Part shown: positions 23,320 to 35,176 of the stretch, piece after piece | Position numbering within the stretch: position 1 is the stretch's first letter | Layout: each line of letters opens with the position of its first letter | NCBI GenBank assembly: GCA_914767885.1 | Contig: CAJZBQ010000051.1 | Location: 248,001-312,000 of the forward strand | DNA length: 64,000 nucleotides | Reading direction: 5' to 3' | Source of the DNA: Blepharisma stoltei | Lineage: Eukaryota > Ciliophora > Heterotrichea > Heterotrichida > Blepharismidae | The notes under the pieces: model-generated | What the model was told of the DNA's origin: nothing | Seen by the model: only the letters and a program-made list of their open reading frames with translations | Databases searched by the model: none | Made by a program: the position numbers and the translations under genes

Positions 23320-24400
23320 TTAAACAAAATTTTGGAGCATGCTTTTTGATGGCAAAACTTTCGCCAAAGAACGTATAAAAATATCAAATTGGTAAAGTTT
23401 TTATAAAAATGGCAAAATAAATATTTTAGCAAAGCAAATCAAAATATGGCAAATTAAATATAGTAAAAGGCAAATATTCGAAATGTTGTATAAAAAAAAA
23501 GCAAAAAAGTAAAAATTTGCAATCGTTGAAAATTTACGTAATTTTAATAAAAAAATAACCTCATTTAAATTAGGCAACCTTTTGCCCCAATTTAAAAAGA
23601 GCACAGCTTAAAAAAATAGAACAAATATTTGAATAAAGAAGTTTCATAAGGTTCAAGTGTTACTCTTTACAAAAATGTAATGTTGCTAGGGACTAGCAAA
23701 TAATGAATCAGACGTTCTAAAGCTCCCGATGCATTGCAGGTGCTTTAGTCTTCTCCAAACATCTCCAATATAGATCTAAATTTTACTGCAGCTATAGAGC
23801 ACTTTCAACCTTTTTTTAGAAGTGGAAAATTTATCTGGGATTTTGAAACAGTTAATGATTGATAAAATGAAGAGTTGGGTTTGAAGATGTAAATTTAAAA
23901 GAATATGAATTTAAAGGAAAATTTGAATATGTTATGAGGATAATACAATTATGAGTGCTCAAGAGTCTTAATCTAAATTAAAAATTAGATGTATTCTATT
24001 ATTCACGCAGTCACCCATACCTTCGAAGGAGGTCCATCCGCTTACTACATACTCAATTAGATTTGACCGAGTGAGATTATTATTCGATATATATTTAAAC
24101 TAAAGTTCCACATATTTCTTTTCCAGATTGCATCCCTAATGCAATTATACATCTTTTATTATTAGTATGCATATATTTCGTGTTTTTTTAAATTTCAAAT
24201 TTTTGCTTTTTATGCAACTTTGCAAATTTTTTGCCGTTCTTATGTTTAATTTTTCCATTTTTTGGTTTACTTTACTAAAATACTTTTACTTTGAAAAATT
24301 TTTTTGTAAAATATTAGCCATTTTTATACAAATTTGCTATTTTTTGTACTTCTTTGCCAAAATTTTGCAATCGAAAAGCACGCTCGAAATTTTAAAAAAA
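23320..24400. repeat. long diverged inverted-repeat element (about 1.1 kb)
   Basis: Arms at about 23320-23600 and 24150-24400 are imperfect reverse complements: GAGCATGCTTTTTGATGGCAAAA on the left matches the inverted GAGCGTGCTTTTCGATTGCAAAA on the right, and both contain many GGCAAA units. The centre (about 23690-24080) is more GC-rich and unstructured by eye. Probably an old eliminated transposon; ends are not defined. Confidence 0.6.
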
Positions 24401-24429
24401 ATAATTTCTTTGAAACCAATTTAATTTAG

Positions 24430-24545
24430 ATTAATTTTACAAATTTACTCACATCTTACTTAATTTCAAAGAGTGAAATTAATATAATATATTTATTTAA
24501 AATAAATTTGGCACCTTAAGTCGATAAAATTTTATAATTTTTTTC
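24430..24545 (-). repeat. fragment of the family A internal repeat
   Basis: On the minus strand this matches the degenerate internal unit of family A (ATTTTATCGAC...AAATAAATATATTATATTAATTTCACTCTTTGAAATTAAGTAAGATG-like order). No terminal words are left. The rest of 24545-25086 is AT-rich with nothing recognised. Confidence 0.45.
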
Positions 24546-25086
24546 TTTTGTCTGAAGGAGTAATGAAAATTTTTTAATAAAATTTATGTCTTTAAAACTT
24601 TCTCTCTCCAATAGTTTAGCTTTATTTGTCAATAAGTTTATGTAGCATAAAATTCACCAATAATTGATACCTAAATTTTTAAATTGGCTATATCTCCTCA
24701 GTTAATAAAACGCAGCACAAATTAATTTTTATATAACTTTATTACTATATTCTTTCAATAACGGTCAAGCATTTTAAATTATTTAAATAAGGGAGTAAAA
24801 TAAAATTCACATAAATAAGAATCTTACACCAAACTTCTTACTCTTTCCTCTGTAAGCGAAAAATATTGGAAAACTTTTACTCAGCTGAAGCGAGCAAAAT
24901 TTTTATATAGAATTTTTGCCTACTTTGATATGTAATTATTACCGAATATAATAGAGCTGAAATTTAAATATTTGTATTCTTAAACATAAATTTTATAAAT
25001 TAAATTACATTTTTTACTTTAAAAGTATTGTAAATGAGGTTTATTTAAAATATAATACAATAATATAATTTTAAATTAGTATCCTT

Positions 25087-26624
25087 ATGAGTGCAAAAAT
25101 TTTTATTAGCTCACGAATGCAGAGTTAGGAAAATCTTTATTATTTTAACAATATTTATTATTATAATCTCTATTTTTTATATAGGGGTTAAGTTAATCCA
25201 AAATTCCCATATTTGTAATCCAATAATTAAAATGCAATCTAAACTTGCTGGACTTTGGCTTTTATCAGCAGGAGCAGGCGTATTTGGTATGATAACAGGT
25301 GGCAGCTATTTAAGGGTCAAAAAATCCCCTATTTCAAGCTCTGGAGAATCTTTAAGTGGATTTAAGCTTCAAACTACCGAACAAGAGTGGGAAGAAAAGC
25401 ACAGAACCCATCAATTACTTTGCGAATCAAAAGGAATCCAACCTATTGTCAATCTAGAAGAATATAAGCTTGACTACAATATTTATATATCGCATATTGC
25501 TTTAGCACAAGGTCTAGGTGTCTATATAGCTGTCCCTTCTTTAATTGGATTATTGACAAGAAAATTCGGAGGAGTGTTTGCGATGAAGCTAATTGGTATT
25601 AACTCTTTATTTGCTTTAGGTGGCTATATTAGCCAAGTCCTTAAGCAAGATAAGACAAAAGAATTAGGGATCCCTGATAGCTTACCCCCCCTCCGTGAGG
25701 AACAAAAATATTTTGCTCACTCACGGAGGGGGGTTAATTTTTTTTTTAAAAAAAATTATATATAAATTTTTTATAAATTTTTTTTCAAATTTTAAAAAAA
25801 ATCTAATTTACAAAAATTGGGAAGCAAATATTAATTTAATTTTATAAAATTTATGTTTGAGAACGCAATTTGTTTAAATTAAACAGAATTAGCTCGAGAT
25901 TTCATTATAATAATTATCATTTATATATCATTTTTTTTTTTCATAAAAATAATTTTCTATTAAAATAATTTTTGTTCACACACGGAGGGCAAAAATTGGG
26001 ATTTTTTCCAATTTTTTTTTTTTTCACTCACGGAGGGGGGAGTTAGTATTCCCTGCTTATATGGGTACTGGGGTTTCTTTATATTCACTCCTAATGTGGA
26101 CTGGATTCTTCTGCTTCAGAAAACCTCAGGCTGCATTTGCAGAGGAATTAGTAGCTTCAGCATATAAAGGAGCAAGAAGAAGATTTATGGGGCTTACTCA
26201 TCTTTCATTATTCACCTTTTTTGCAGGACTTTTGGTGTCCTCTACTAAGGCTGGAAATGTTTTAAATAATTGGCCATGGTATGGTAAAGATTATTTTTTC
26301 CCTGAAAGTGCATGGGATTTAGAGCCAGCGTATAAAAATTTTTATGAAAATAGAGCTATGATTCAGTTTGTGCATAGAACTTTGGGAACTTTAGCTTATC
26401 TTGGAGTGCTAGATCTGTTTACTTATCAGTATGGAAAACCTTTGCCATTTTCAGTGAAATTTTCATCATTTTCGCTTTTGCTTCTTATGACAGCGCAGCT
26501 TATTGGAGGAATAAAATCACTTAAGGATGGCCCTCAGCCAGAAGGGACTCTAGGCCATAGCACCAATTCTATATTGATGTTGACGATCCTTTACTACGGT
26601 CTTCATGTTTTAAGAAGACGTTAA
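25087..26624 (+). CDS. COX15: COX15, mitochondrial heme A synthase (374 aa), two IESs
   Basis: Oxidises heme O to heme A for cytochrome c oxidase in the inner mitochondrial membrane. Seen: GGSYLRVKKSPIS after the first helix, the C-terminal four-helix bundle with its heme ligands (His in GLTHLSLFTFF, His in MIQFVHRTLG, His in TLGHSTNSI), and PWYGKDYFFP, the family's loop. In the N-terminal bundle the usual EYxHR is replaced by IYISHIALAQ and the second His seems absent. The ATG at 25087 gives a Ser/Arg-rich start (SAKIFISSRMQS) suited to mitochondrial import, provided a 52 bp IES (25126-25177) is removed. With the 361 bp family B IES also removed, 375 codons remain. Confidence 0.88.
25126..25177. 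mobile_element. very short IES (52 bp) in COX15
   Basis: TA at 25126-25127 and 25178-25179. Without excision the ATG at 25087 meets TAG after 13 codons; with excision the presequence continues SYIGVKLIQNSH into the mature protein. Confidence 0.6.
25683..26043. mobile_element. IES, family B (361 bp) in COX15
   Basis: TTA at 25682-25684 and 26043-26045. Family B words at both ends (CTCCGTGAGGAAC with inverse, and CACTCACGGAGGGGGGAG). Joining at TTA gives GIPDSLVFPAYMG in frame. Confidence 0.88.
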
Positions 26625-26830
26625 TAAATCATAAGATTTCAAAAATTGCATTTATATAGCAGCTAAATTCAAATTTTATTTAAAAATATTGTAATCTGTA
26701 GCAAAAATCATAGAGGTTTATATTTGGATTTTATTAATTGGTATAATGGTTGAAAAAAACTTATTAATTCCCTCTCTAATTATAAGGATAATAGATTTTG
26801 ATAGATACTTTCAATTGCTAATCTCTATAA

Positions 26831-29800
26831 ATGGCACAAGAAGAGACTGTGAAATTGAAAAAAGGTGACTATACGGTTCACATTTTCATAGAGAACGGAA
26901 GAGGTCTTCTCCCTCTTAACGATTCCGGTAAAATTGACCCAATTGTAAGTTTTAAAGTATTCGGCAAAGAAAAATGCACCAAAGCCCTTGATGATGTAGG
27001 ATCAGGCGCAGCCATTTTCTGGGGTGAACATTTTTACTTTTCAAAAGAGAACGCGAGCGCTTCAGAAATAGAGCAGCAGCGACTTACAATTGAAGTCAGA
27101 GACCACAGGTTTCTCTTAAAAAATTCTCTTGTTGGATGCTATGAAATGGATCTGACCTATGTATATTATCAAAAAGACCATACCATATTTCATCAATGAA
27201 TAGGTCTAAGCAATCCTGAAGCTGCTGATTTTAGTGTCGTCCGTGGATACCTCAAGCTTGGAATTTCAGTTCTCCATGAATCTGATAAAGCAGTCGATCT
27301 CACAGTTCCAGAAAAACCAGGGGCAACTGAAGAAATGCTGCTACCTCCTCAAGTCAAGCCAAAAACAGTACAACTTGTTGTAAGGTTTTTAAAAGCTGAG
27401 CAGCTGCCTAAAATGGATCGAGTAGGTACAGCTGATGCATATTGTATTGCAAAATTCTCAGGGGTCGAGCAGAGAACATCAGTAATAACAGTCGATGAGG
27501 CCACGATGTCTGCTTATTGGTATGAAGAAGTTTACCTCCCAGTCATGCAGCCCTGTGTCGCCACAAAGTTACAAGTGACAGTCCTTGACCATGATACAGC
27601 TAGTCCTAATGACGATTTAATTGGAAGCATCAGCTTTAGCTGGGACAAAATTTTAAACGGTGACTACAAAGATCATTTTTGGGCTAACATTTATGGAGCA
27701 CCTCCCAGAACAGACAACGACGAGTCAAAATTAATGAACTCTATCCCTGAAATGGCTTCATATTGGAGAGGAAGGCTACTTATGAGTATTTTTGTAGACG
27801 AAGAAGCAAGAGCAGTGCTTAAAGTTGAAAAAGTAGCAGAAGAAGGAATAAAGGAAAAAGTTCAGCAAGAATTTGAAGTCGGAGAAATGTACGAAGTCAG
27901 AGCACAAGTGTTCTCAGCCATCGCACTCCCTGATAAAACTGGAAAGTATGGTATCAAGGTCAGATGGGCTGAAATTGAGCTTTCTTCTACTGAAATGAGA
28001 GCTAATAATGGCTGCTGCAAATGATATGAAAGCTTAAATAGGAAAACGACACTAATTCCTAATAGATCTGAATCAATACTTCCAGATGTGTTTATATACT
28101 TGAATAGTGGAGGCTCTAACGTTTGTTACGCAAGATTGAGTGCTAAAGAATGCATGAAATTAGATAAAGATGAGATGTGGATTAGGTTTAACCCTGACAA
28201 AGCTATTAATACTGTAAAAAATGACTGGGAAGGAGGATTTATAAAAATAAAAGTCTATATTGGAAAATTGTCAGAACAGAAACTTGTAAGGTGGAACAGG
28301 CCTGAACAAAGGTCTGAAGTTAGCATGACCCTGCTCTGTCATCTTTTCCAATGCAAAAATCTTCCATCCTCAGACTCAAATGGATCTGCTGATCCATACG
28401 TTGTCATGTACTGCGCTGGAAATCAAGTTAATACTGATAAAAAAGCGAAGCCAAATACACTTAATCCTATGTGGTATGAAACCCTTGCAATGGAAATCTC
28501 TGTAGAGCCTGATACATCAACACCTGTACTTATAGAAGTTTCCTATGTTTGGCGCTGTAAGGCCGATAAATTCTGATCGGAATTTTTATCGGTTGGTTGC
28601 ACCAAATCAATGCCTTGGTCGGACCAAAAAGCGATTTGGTCCGACGAACTTGGAAAGCTCCTAGGAAAATGTCTGCGCTTTCAGCGCTATATAGAGCAAA
28701 CCTCTATATTTATGTATGGGATTACGATTTAGGAAGCAAAGATGACCTTATGGGAATGTGCATTGTTAATGTAAAGATTATTTAGATGAAAGAAATTAGG
28801 AGAGACACTACGCTGGCTGGTCAAGCATAGGTAGCAACCAGACACCCCCCCACCCTACCCCCCTAAAAATGGTACCCCCCACCCCCTCAAAAAAATAAAT
28901 GGTTTATCCTATAGAAGTAATTGATAGGAAAAAAGCAGAATAAATTAAATATAATCCAATTAAAACACTATATTGATAAATTAAGTCCACAAATTACTTT
29001 ATATTTATGATTAATTAATAAATTTAAATTAATTAGAAAATATATTAAATTTGTTTTTATATTTATAAATATAATGCCAAAGAATAGATAATGGCATTAA
29101 TTATTAAATTAGCCAAGTACAATATAATAACTTGCATTAAATTTATTGATTCATAAATTAAAGCTAATCTGATGCCCATTGTACAAGAATTGCAGGACTG
29201 AATTAGTAACAAGATTCAATATAATAAAAATAGTATTTGCTATTGTCAATTTTACTTTTGATCTCTAATTGGACTCTTTAGCCATTGTTCCAAAAAGTTC
29301 ATAAATATATGCAGGATATACTGCTAATTAATACCAAAGATCATTATTATGCCTCTAACAAATTTCTTCAGATGTGGTGTGCTTAGTAGTTACAGGAAAT
29401 TCTCACCCCAATCCACCTACTGCTTAATCGATTGTGCTATGCTATGTGGATATTGTATAAATCAGTAATTTTGAATATTTAAAATAATAATTTATTTATT
29501 GCGTCTGCTCTAAATTGGCATTTGTCATATATTTATGCTATATTAAGGGGGTGGGGGGTGCCATTTAAAAGGGGGGGGTGGGGGTGTATGGTTGCGACCT
29601 ATGCTTGACCAGCTGGCTCCAAGGCCAAAATGGTATAAATTGGATATGGGAAAGCCTGGGACTGAAGAAGGAGAAATTTTGATGTCATTTAGCTTACAGC
29701 AAAGCGGAAATGTACCGTATTACAGCTTAGTGTAAATATTATACAGACCTGAAAGCACAGAAGTAACAATAGAAATCAATATTTTGGGGCTAAGGGATTT

Positions 29801-32488
29801 AAAGCCTGCTGTAGGTTGGATGCCAGTAAATAAAGCATTTATGAAGTTTGATTTAAAATCTCTGCAACTTCCTGGAGAATCTTTGCCTGTTCAAGAGTTA
29901 ACTCCGCCTCTCCGCGAGCTAACCAGGAAATTTTATTCGCTTATAGTATTTTTTTTCCAAAAAAAATTGGAAATCAAATATTTTATTTAATTTGTAAGAT
30001 TTATATGTTAAAAATGCAATTTTTTAAAATTAAACAGAATTAGCTAGATATTTCATTATAATAATAATTACTTATCACTTATATATTTCAAAATTTTTGG
30101 TTCTCACGGAAGGTGGCTTTTTTGCAAAAAGCAGGGATTTTTCCAATGGTTTGCTCGCTCACAGAGAGGGTTGTAAGAACTCAACCTTTCGAGCCAGGCC
30201 CGAACCCAAACATTAATACAGTGCTTTCCTTCACATGCATGATACCTGTAGATTCTTTATATTGTCCAGTTTTAAATGTAATCATTATTTAGTGTACTGT
30301 TCACGACTATGTTCTTTACGGACTATCACAACCTTTACTTGGGACGTTTACTATTCTCTCCTAAATTAGTCTTTATCTTTAATTACACCAATTGCAATGT
30401 CAATTTCTTAATTTATTATCTGATAAAATTAATCATCCTCTGCATATTCAAATCGGCGATCTTCTACTCAAAAAATATAAGCGAGCTGAAGCTAAAAGAC
30501 AAGCCAATCTAATCTTCAACAGATATTCTACCGCATTAGCTCCAGCCAAGCTCGACGAAGAACAGCGAAATGCCGCATTTAATCGATACTCCACCCAATT
30601 TCCTGCAATAAAAATCGAAGACGAGAAAGAAGAGCCAAGACGTTCCTTTGATTCTCTAAATCCTTTCAAAGTTGTAGAAGAAGCTAATGAAGATGAATAT
30701 GAAGAAGAGGAAAAAGATTTTGAACCACTTTTCAGCGTCGTTCAGAGACGAAAAGAAACTCTTGTGAGGCCATTTCTCCCCAAGGCATCTGTAGGTGCAG
30801 GAGGAGATACAATGAGATCTTTATTTAATACACCTCGTGCTAGTATAAGGGAAGAAATTAAAGCGGAGGATATGAAGGTGGAGGAAATGCAGGTAGATAG
30901 GGTCGTCATTTATCCACAATTTGCTGATGACCCAAGGAAGAAAAGAAAAGTTGAGGTCGGAATTCCAAATCCTGAAGAATATTGCCCGTTAGGATATAAC
31001 AGAGAGCCTGATGATGGAAAAAAGCATTATAGATACTACATTAAAGGGGAGCTTGAAAAATCAATTTTTATGGATGGGTCACCGTTTGACCAATACGATT
31101 TAATCAGAGGGCAGTCTAGAGGTTTAGGAGGCATAATTGATACTTCTAATAAGCTTGATGAACAAGGACAGAAAACAAATATAAAAAGTGTTGGAAAATT
31201 CAAAGGGCTTATTAGAGTCATAAAGGAGAAGAGCCGTCGGCGTGCTCAGGCAATGATGGAAGAAGAAGAGGACGAAATAGAGTCCAAAGAATTCGAAGAA
31301 ATCGGGAAGCTTTTATTAACCAAAACAGAATGTGTCGTCAGAGTCTACATAATTCAAGCATTTGATTTAGAACAAAAAGACGTCAACTCTGCATCAGATC
31401 CATACCTAATCCTGAAATTAGGAAATAAAGTTATCAATCAAAGAGACAAATACCAGCTTGATGAGCCAAATCCAATTTTTAATGAAGTTTTTGAACTTAA
31501 TACCACACTTCCTGGCGACTCTATCTTGAAAATCAAGCTAATGGACTATGACGATATTTTGTCAGACGATAAAATTGGGACCACAAAAATTGATTTAGAA
31601 GACCGCTTTTTTTCTAATAAATGGAAAGATTTGCCTTATAAACCAATAGAAACCAGACCAATTTATGTGAAATCAAGCAGAAGACCACAAGGATATGTAA
31701 GATTATGGCTTGAAATATTTTCCTCTAAAAATAGAGATGAGCCATTAGATATTTCAGCAAAACCACCAGTCAAATATGAAGCAAGAGTTATTATTTGGAG
31801 AAGTGAAGATGTCCCTAACGGTGACCCTGAAGGAGTCAGCGACTTATATGTAAGAGCCTGGATCAATAATATGCCACCTAAAGAAACGGATACACATTAT
31901 CGGTGTCAAAATGGTAGAGGGTCGTGGAACTGGAGACTAAAATTCCCCCTTGAGCTGAGCGGAAGATGCTGTAATATAATGAACCTCCAATTGTGGGACA
32001 GGGATTTCTTTTCCTCAAATGATATAATGGGTGATGCTACTATCGATTTTAATGATATCGCTCAAGAAGCTTATGAGTCAGGAGGAAGGGTCAAGAAACT
32101 TGGATCTTCAGAAAATTGGCAGGATCGTGCTTTAAGAAGAGAAAATGAAAAATTCTGGGTTGAATTCAAAAAAACAAATCCAGAGACGGGGAAAAGCGAA
32201 TACTCAGGAAAAGTTTTGATGTCGTTTGAGCTGGTTCCAGAACAAAGGGCTCTGTCATGTCCTGTAGGTGAAGGAAGATCTGAGCCTAATCTTGATCCAT
32301 TTTTGCCTCCTCCAACAGGAAGGCTTGAGCTTTCTTGGAACCCTGTAAAAATGGTCGGGCAGATGTGTGGGCCTGAATTCAAAACAAAAATCTGCCAAAT
32401 GGTATGTGTCGTTCTATGCCTTCTGATGTGCATTTTCATGTTCCCAATGATAATTTCCAATTCAATATCCAATATCATGTTTGGGTAA
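26831..32488 (+). CDS. ferlin family membrane protein, four IESs and three introns (about 1430 aa)
   Basis: Ferlins are tail-anchored multi-C2 proteins acting in Ca-dependent vesicle fusion. In order: C2 at residues 10-120, a second near 190-300 (RVGTADAYCIAKF), a third with SDSNGSADPYVVMY and VWDYDLGSKDDLMG, a degenerate one around CPVLN-CTVHDYVLYGLSQPLLGTF, then two strong C-terminal C2s (SASDPYLILKLG; RVIIWRSEDVPNGDPEGVSDLYV) with the ferlin signature ETDTHYR and SWNWRLKFP, and a final transmembrane helix. Several Trp are TGA. Introns 28771-28785, 29732-29746 and 30278-30292 plus IESs 28544-28710, 28812-29611, 29899-30173 and about 30349-30423 must be removed; the sum leaves a whole number of codons. 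Ends TAA. Confidence 0.9.
28544..28710. mobile_element. IES (167 bp), hairpin-rich, in ferlin
   Basis: TA at 28544-28545 and 28711-28712. Excision gives EVSYVWDYDLGSK in frame. The insert is unusually GC-rich with nested inverted repeats: GGCGCTG/CAGCGC near the ends, CCGATAA/TTATCGG and ACCAAATC/GATTTGGT inside. Confidence 0.78.
28771..28785 (+). other. 15 nt intron in ferlin
   Basis: GTAAAGATTATTTAG. Its TAG would stop the frame; removal joins MCIVN to MKEIRRD. Confidence 0.85.
28812..29611. mobile_element. IES, family D element (794 bp plus one 6 bp target copy) in ferlin
   Basis: The element spans 28818-29611 with terminal inverted repeats of about 75 bp starting TGGTCAAGCATAGGT and running into C-rich DNA. 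GCTGGC flanks it at 28812-28817 and 29612-29617. Joining at GCTGGC gives RRDTTLAPRPKWYKL. A TA join (28809-28810 to the TA in CCTATGC) is also in frame (RRDTMLDQLAPRP), so the junction needs somatic sequence. No transposase inside. Confidence 0.8.
29732..29746 (+). other. 15 nt intron in ferlin
   Basis: GTAAATATTATACAG. Removal joins YYSLV to PESTEVTIEI. Confidence 0.85.
29899..30173. mobile_element. IES, decayed family B (275 bp) in ferlin
   Basis: TAA at 29899-29901 and 30174-30176. Decayed words (CTCCGCGAGCTAACC at left, GCTCGCTCACAGAGAGGG at right) and the family B interior. Join gives VQELRTQPFEPGP in frame. Confidence 0.82.
30278..30292 (+). other. 15 nt intron in ferlin
   Basis: GTAATCATTATTTAG. 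Removal joins CPVLN to CTVHDYVLYG. Confidence 0.85.
30349..30423. mobile_element. short IES (72 or 75 bp) in ferlin
   Basis: Right TA is 30424-30425; left TA is 30349-30350 or 30352-30353. Either join is in frame (GTFKINHPLH or GTFTKINHPLH) and removes a TAA. Confidence 0.65.
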
Positions 32489-33696
32489 TAAAAATAAGCT
32501 CAAAATTATAAAATTAATTTTGAAATTAAAGAAATTCATTTAAATATGTTAAAAACAAAATAGAGCATCAAAAATAAAATTAAGAATCAGAAAAAAATGC
32601 AGTTTAGGGTTAGAAATAGCACAAGCAAGGAATGAAAGAAGATTTGGCTTATTTGACACTGATTAGTAAGCATAGATGGTTAACATTTTTATATAAAAAC
32701 TTAACTTTATAAGATCGTTAAAATTAAGGCATTTATAAGCATTATTAAATTATTTGAAATATCTAGCAAAAAATGCAAAATTTATCGATTTTTTGCTGAA
32801 CAAATAAATCCCACTTTTAGATAGCAAATTCTTATTATATTATATCTAATAGACCTTATATTTAATTTTACAGTTGTTAGTATAATCTCTTTAAGACTGC
32901 TTATGATAGGCTAATGCAAATTAATTTCCTTTGTAAAAGTTTTCATGTCCATTCGTATATATTTTTATACTCAGAATTAGATTAAATCAATATTTAAAAT
33001 GGCAAACAGAAAATTATTCTATAAATAGCTTTAGTCTGTCGAGCTAGATGTTGAAGCGGGCGAGAGCTTTTGTCGAGCCATTCTTCTTTTATATAAAGGA
33101 TTTTCGGATGGATGCTTAACAAAAATTATTCTATCTTCACTATCAATGCTTTTTAATCATTTCCTACTTGCCTTAGGTATTTTGTATTTCTTATCAGAAC
33201 TGCTTTTAAAAATGCATGCGCCCATGTTACTTCCTAAATTATTAAAGGCTTGGATCTCTTATATTGTGCCTAGTAAATGAACTTGCATTGAATATTAGCA
33301 AGCAAAATAAAAATGCATTTGGTATTTATTCTTAAGGATAATCTAAAAAAAGAATGTCGCTAATAATTAAATTGAATTAATTTATCTTATAAATTTTAAT
33401 TCTACTATGGTTCTTTATAAACGAGACTTATTTTTTTAGCTATTATTAAGCAGCGTATCTATACAAGATAGAAAATTCAAAGATAATATAATTTTGCTTC
33501 AGCATAATTATTGAATAATTCTCTCACATGAGATCTTAAATCTATAGTAATTATTCCCTGTAAAAATAAAGTGCTATACTATTAAAAAATCCATTTATAT
33601 TAGCTGACATACTAATATTTAAAAAGTTAGCAATTTAAACAAAAGTAATAAATCAAATACTTAATTAAATTCAAAAATAAATCAACTTCAATGTAA
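32489..33696. other. AT-rich intergenic region (1.2 kb)
   Basis: No gene or family repeat seen. A small GC-richer island at about 33035-33095 stands out but I cannot name it. Confidence 0.5.
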
Positions 33697-34386
33697 ATGT
33701 CTAGACGGAGCAAAACTCCAGCACCTGAACTAAACAAAAGAATCTTTCACTACCTTAACAAAGTTCAAGGACTTGGCGTAAAAAATATATATCACGACTT
33801 AAGAGAGCACTCTGCAGCTTTAACAGAAAAATCAATCCGGCGTATTTATGATTTCGAAAAAGATCAACAGTCTTCTCCTCCCCGTCAAAAAATTAAGGTA
33901 AAACCGCTAGAAAAATTTATTCCCCTCCCTCCTGACTATAAAGCAGGAAGACTTAAACCGATAACCCCTATAAGGAGTTCTGATGACAAAAACTTAATTT
34001 TTCACTCGAGGTATGGAAAACTGATTATCCCTAATAATGTGTATTCTGAGGCTTCTAAAGGATATCTTTCTCAAGACAAAGTTATTGATGATTTGAAGCT
34101 GAAAGAAACAAATGAAATCAATAATGTAATGAAAAGACTTGCGGATAGGCTTTATCCGAAGCCAAAATATACACTGAAAAAGAAGGTTAAACAGAAAATG
34201 CAGTCTGAGGATGTAAAAAATAGGCTTTATTCAACACTGAAGCCATTATCTATTACACCAAGTAATATGTCCCATAATTACGATAAGTACGATAATATTT
34301 TTGAGCTTGATTTATCATCACAAACAATCATGTCATCTAAGGAGCTGCTTGAGACTCCTGTAAGCAGGATTAAAAGAAACACTTAA
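33697..34386 (+). CDS. hypothetical basic protein (229 aa)
   Basis: Not recognised. Lys-rich throughout, with a Ser/Arg/Pro start (SRRSKTPAPEL), a helical segment HYLNKVQGLGVKNIYHDL, and a Pro-rich centre (KFIPLPPDYKAGRLKPITP). The C-terminal third is Ser/Asn-rich. No TGA codons, introns or IES. The composition suits a ciliate cytoskeletal or basal-body protein, but that is a guess. Ends TAA at 34384-34386, about 40 bp before element E3. Confidence 0.6.
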   Translation: MSRRSKTPAPELNKRIFHYLNKVQGLGVKNIYHDLREHSAALTEKSIRRIYDFEKDQQSSPPRQKIKVKPLEKFIPLPPDYKAGRLKPITPIRSSDDKNLIFHSRYGKLIIPNNVYSEASKGYLSQDKVIDDLKLKETNEINNVMKRLADRLYPKPKYTLKKKVKQKMQSEDVKNRLYSTLKPLSITPSNMSHNYDKYDNIFELDLSSQTIMSSKELLETPVSRIKRNT

Positions 34387-34424
34387 ATAGACTTAGATCA
34401 CTTAATTTAACTCAGTTCGAATTG

Positions 34425-34850
34425 TGTCTCAAGTTATGAAGGACTATAAGGTCTCTTTTCCTCAGTTTTGGTATCTTCCCCCTGATTGTACGTGCGACCT
34501 GTCGACAAAGGTCACGTCTTCTAGCCTCCATGGAACTATTTGAAGGCCCAGAAGTCTTGGGAATGCTTGCGGCTTGGCGTGCTGCCTCACTCTCTGATTA
34601 TCCTTTAGCACCTGCTCGGCCTGACTTTATCGGTTAGTGGAAAGAGGTAAAATAGATTGAGTGCAGGATGCGAAGTAAGAAAACCTTTGCCATTTCTTCC
34701 CTATCAGACAGAATTGCACGCGTAAAAACCCAACCCTATAATCATAAAAGTTGGGCGAGGGAGAGAAATTCACGGAGTGAATTCTCCTCTCATCCGAGGC
34801 CATTTTTATTACTGTAATTAAAAGAAAACACACATAGGATTAACTGGGAT
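34425..34850. repeat. E3: GC-rich intergenic repeat-like element
   Basis: A block of about 420 bp much richer in GC than its surroundings, with stem-like pairs (CCCAACCC/GTTGGGCGAGGG, TTCACGGAGTGAATT). The right end AAAACACACATAGGATTAAC resembles the 3' end of E2 (TTAAACACACATCGTTC). I find no clear target duplication. Probably a fourth relative of the retroelement-like inserts. Confidence 0.5.
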
Positions 34851-35176
34851 TTTAAGCTCTTATAACGAATGAGAATTATATATTTATATTATTAACTAAA
34901 CTCCTATTTATTAGCATACAATTTTAGTAATTTTAGGACTTCTCCATAATTTTATTAAATTTTTTTTCTATATAGGTTTTGTAATAAATAAAAAATAAAA
35001 ATTTTATAAGTTTAGGTTCAATAGCAAGCTAAAAAAATAGCTATTTATCAAGCAAGAAGTAAAGAAATAAAAATTTATTCACCAAATCTAATACTACAAT
35101 ATATTATGCATTAAAGGACCATACCTTTTCTATTATTTAAAATTGATTAATGATAAATTAAATAAAAAATACTTAA

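Noticed and set aside
23990..24090. Possible tRNA or 5S rRNA gene
   Set aside because: The GC-richer stretch has no cloverleaf, no A/B box pair and no 5S-like core.
24167..24424. Phe-rich ORF of 85 codons
   Set aside because: Lies in the arm of the inverted-repeat element; poly-T DNA read as Phe/Leu.
28540..28790. Ferlin fragments as separate small genes
   Set aside because: The 62-codon ORF at 28597-28785 begins inside an IES; its second half is the continuation of the third C2 domain.
32071..32478. 135-codon minus-strand ORF opposite ferlin
   Set aside because: Antisense shadow of the ferlin C-terminus.
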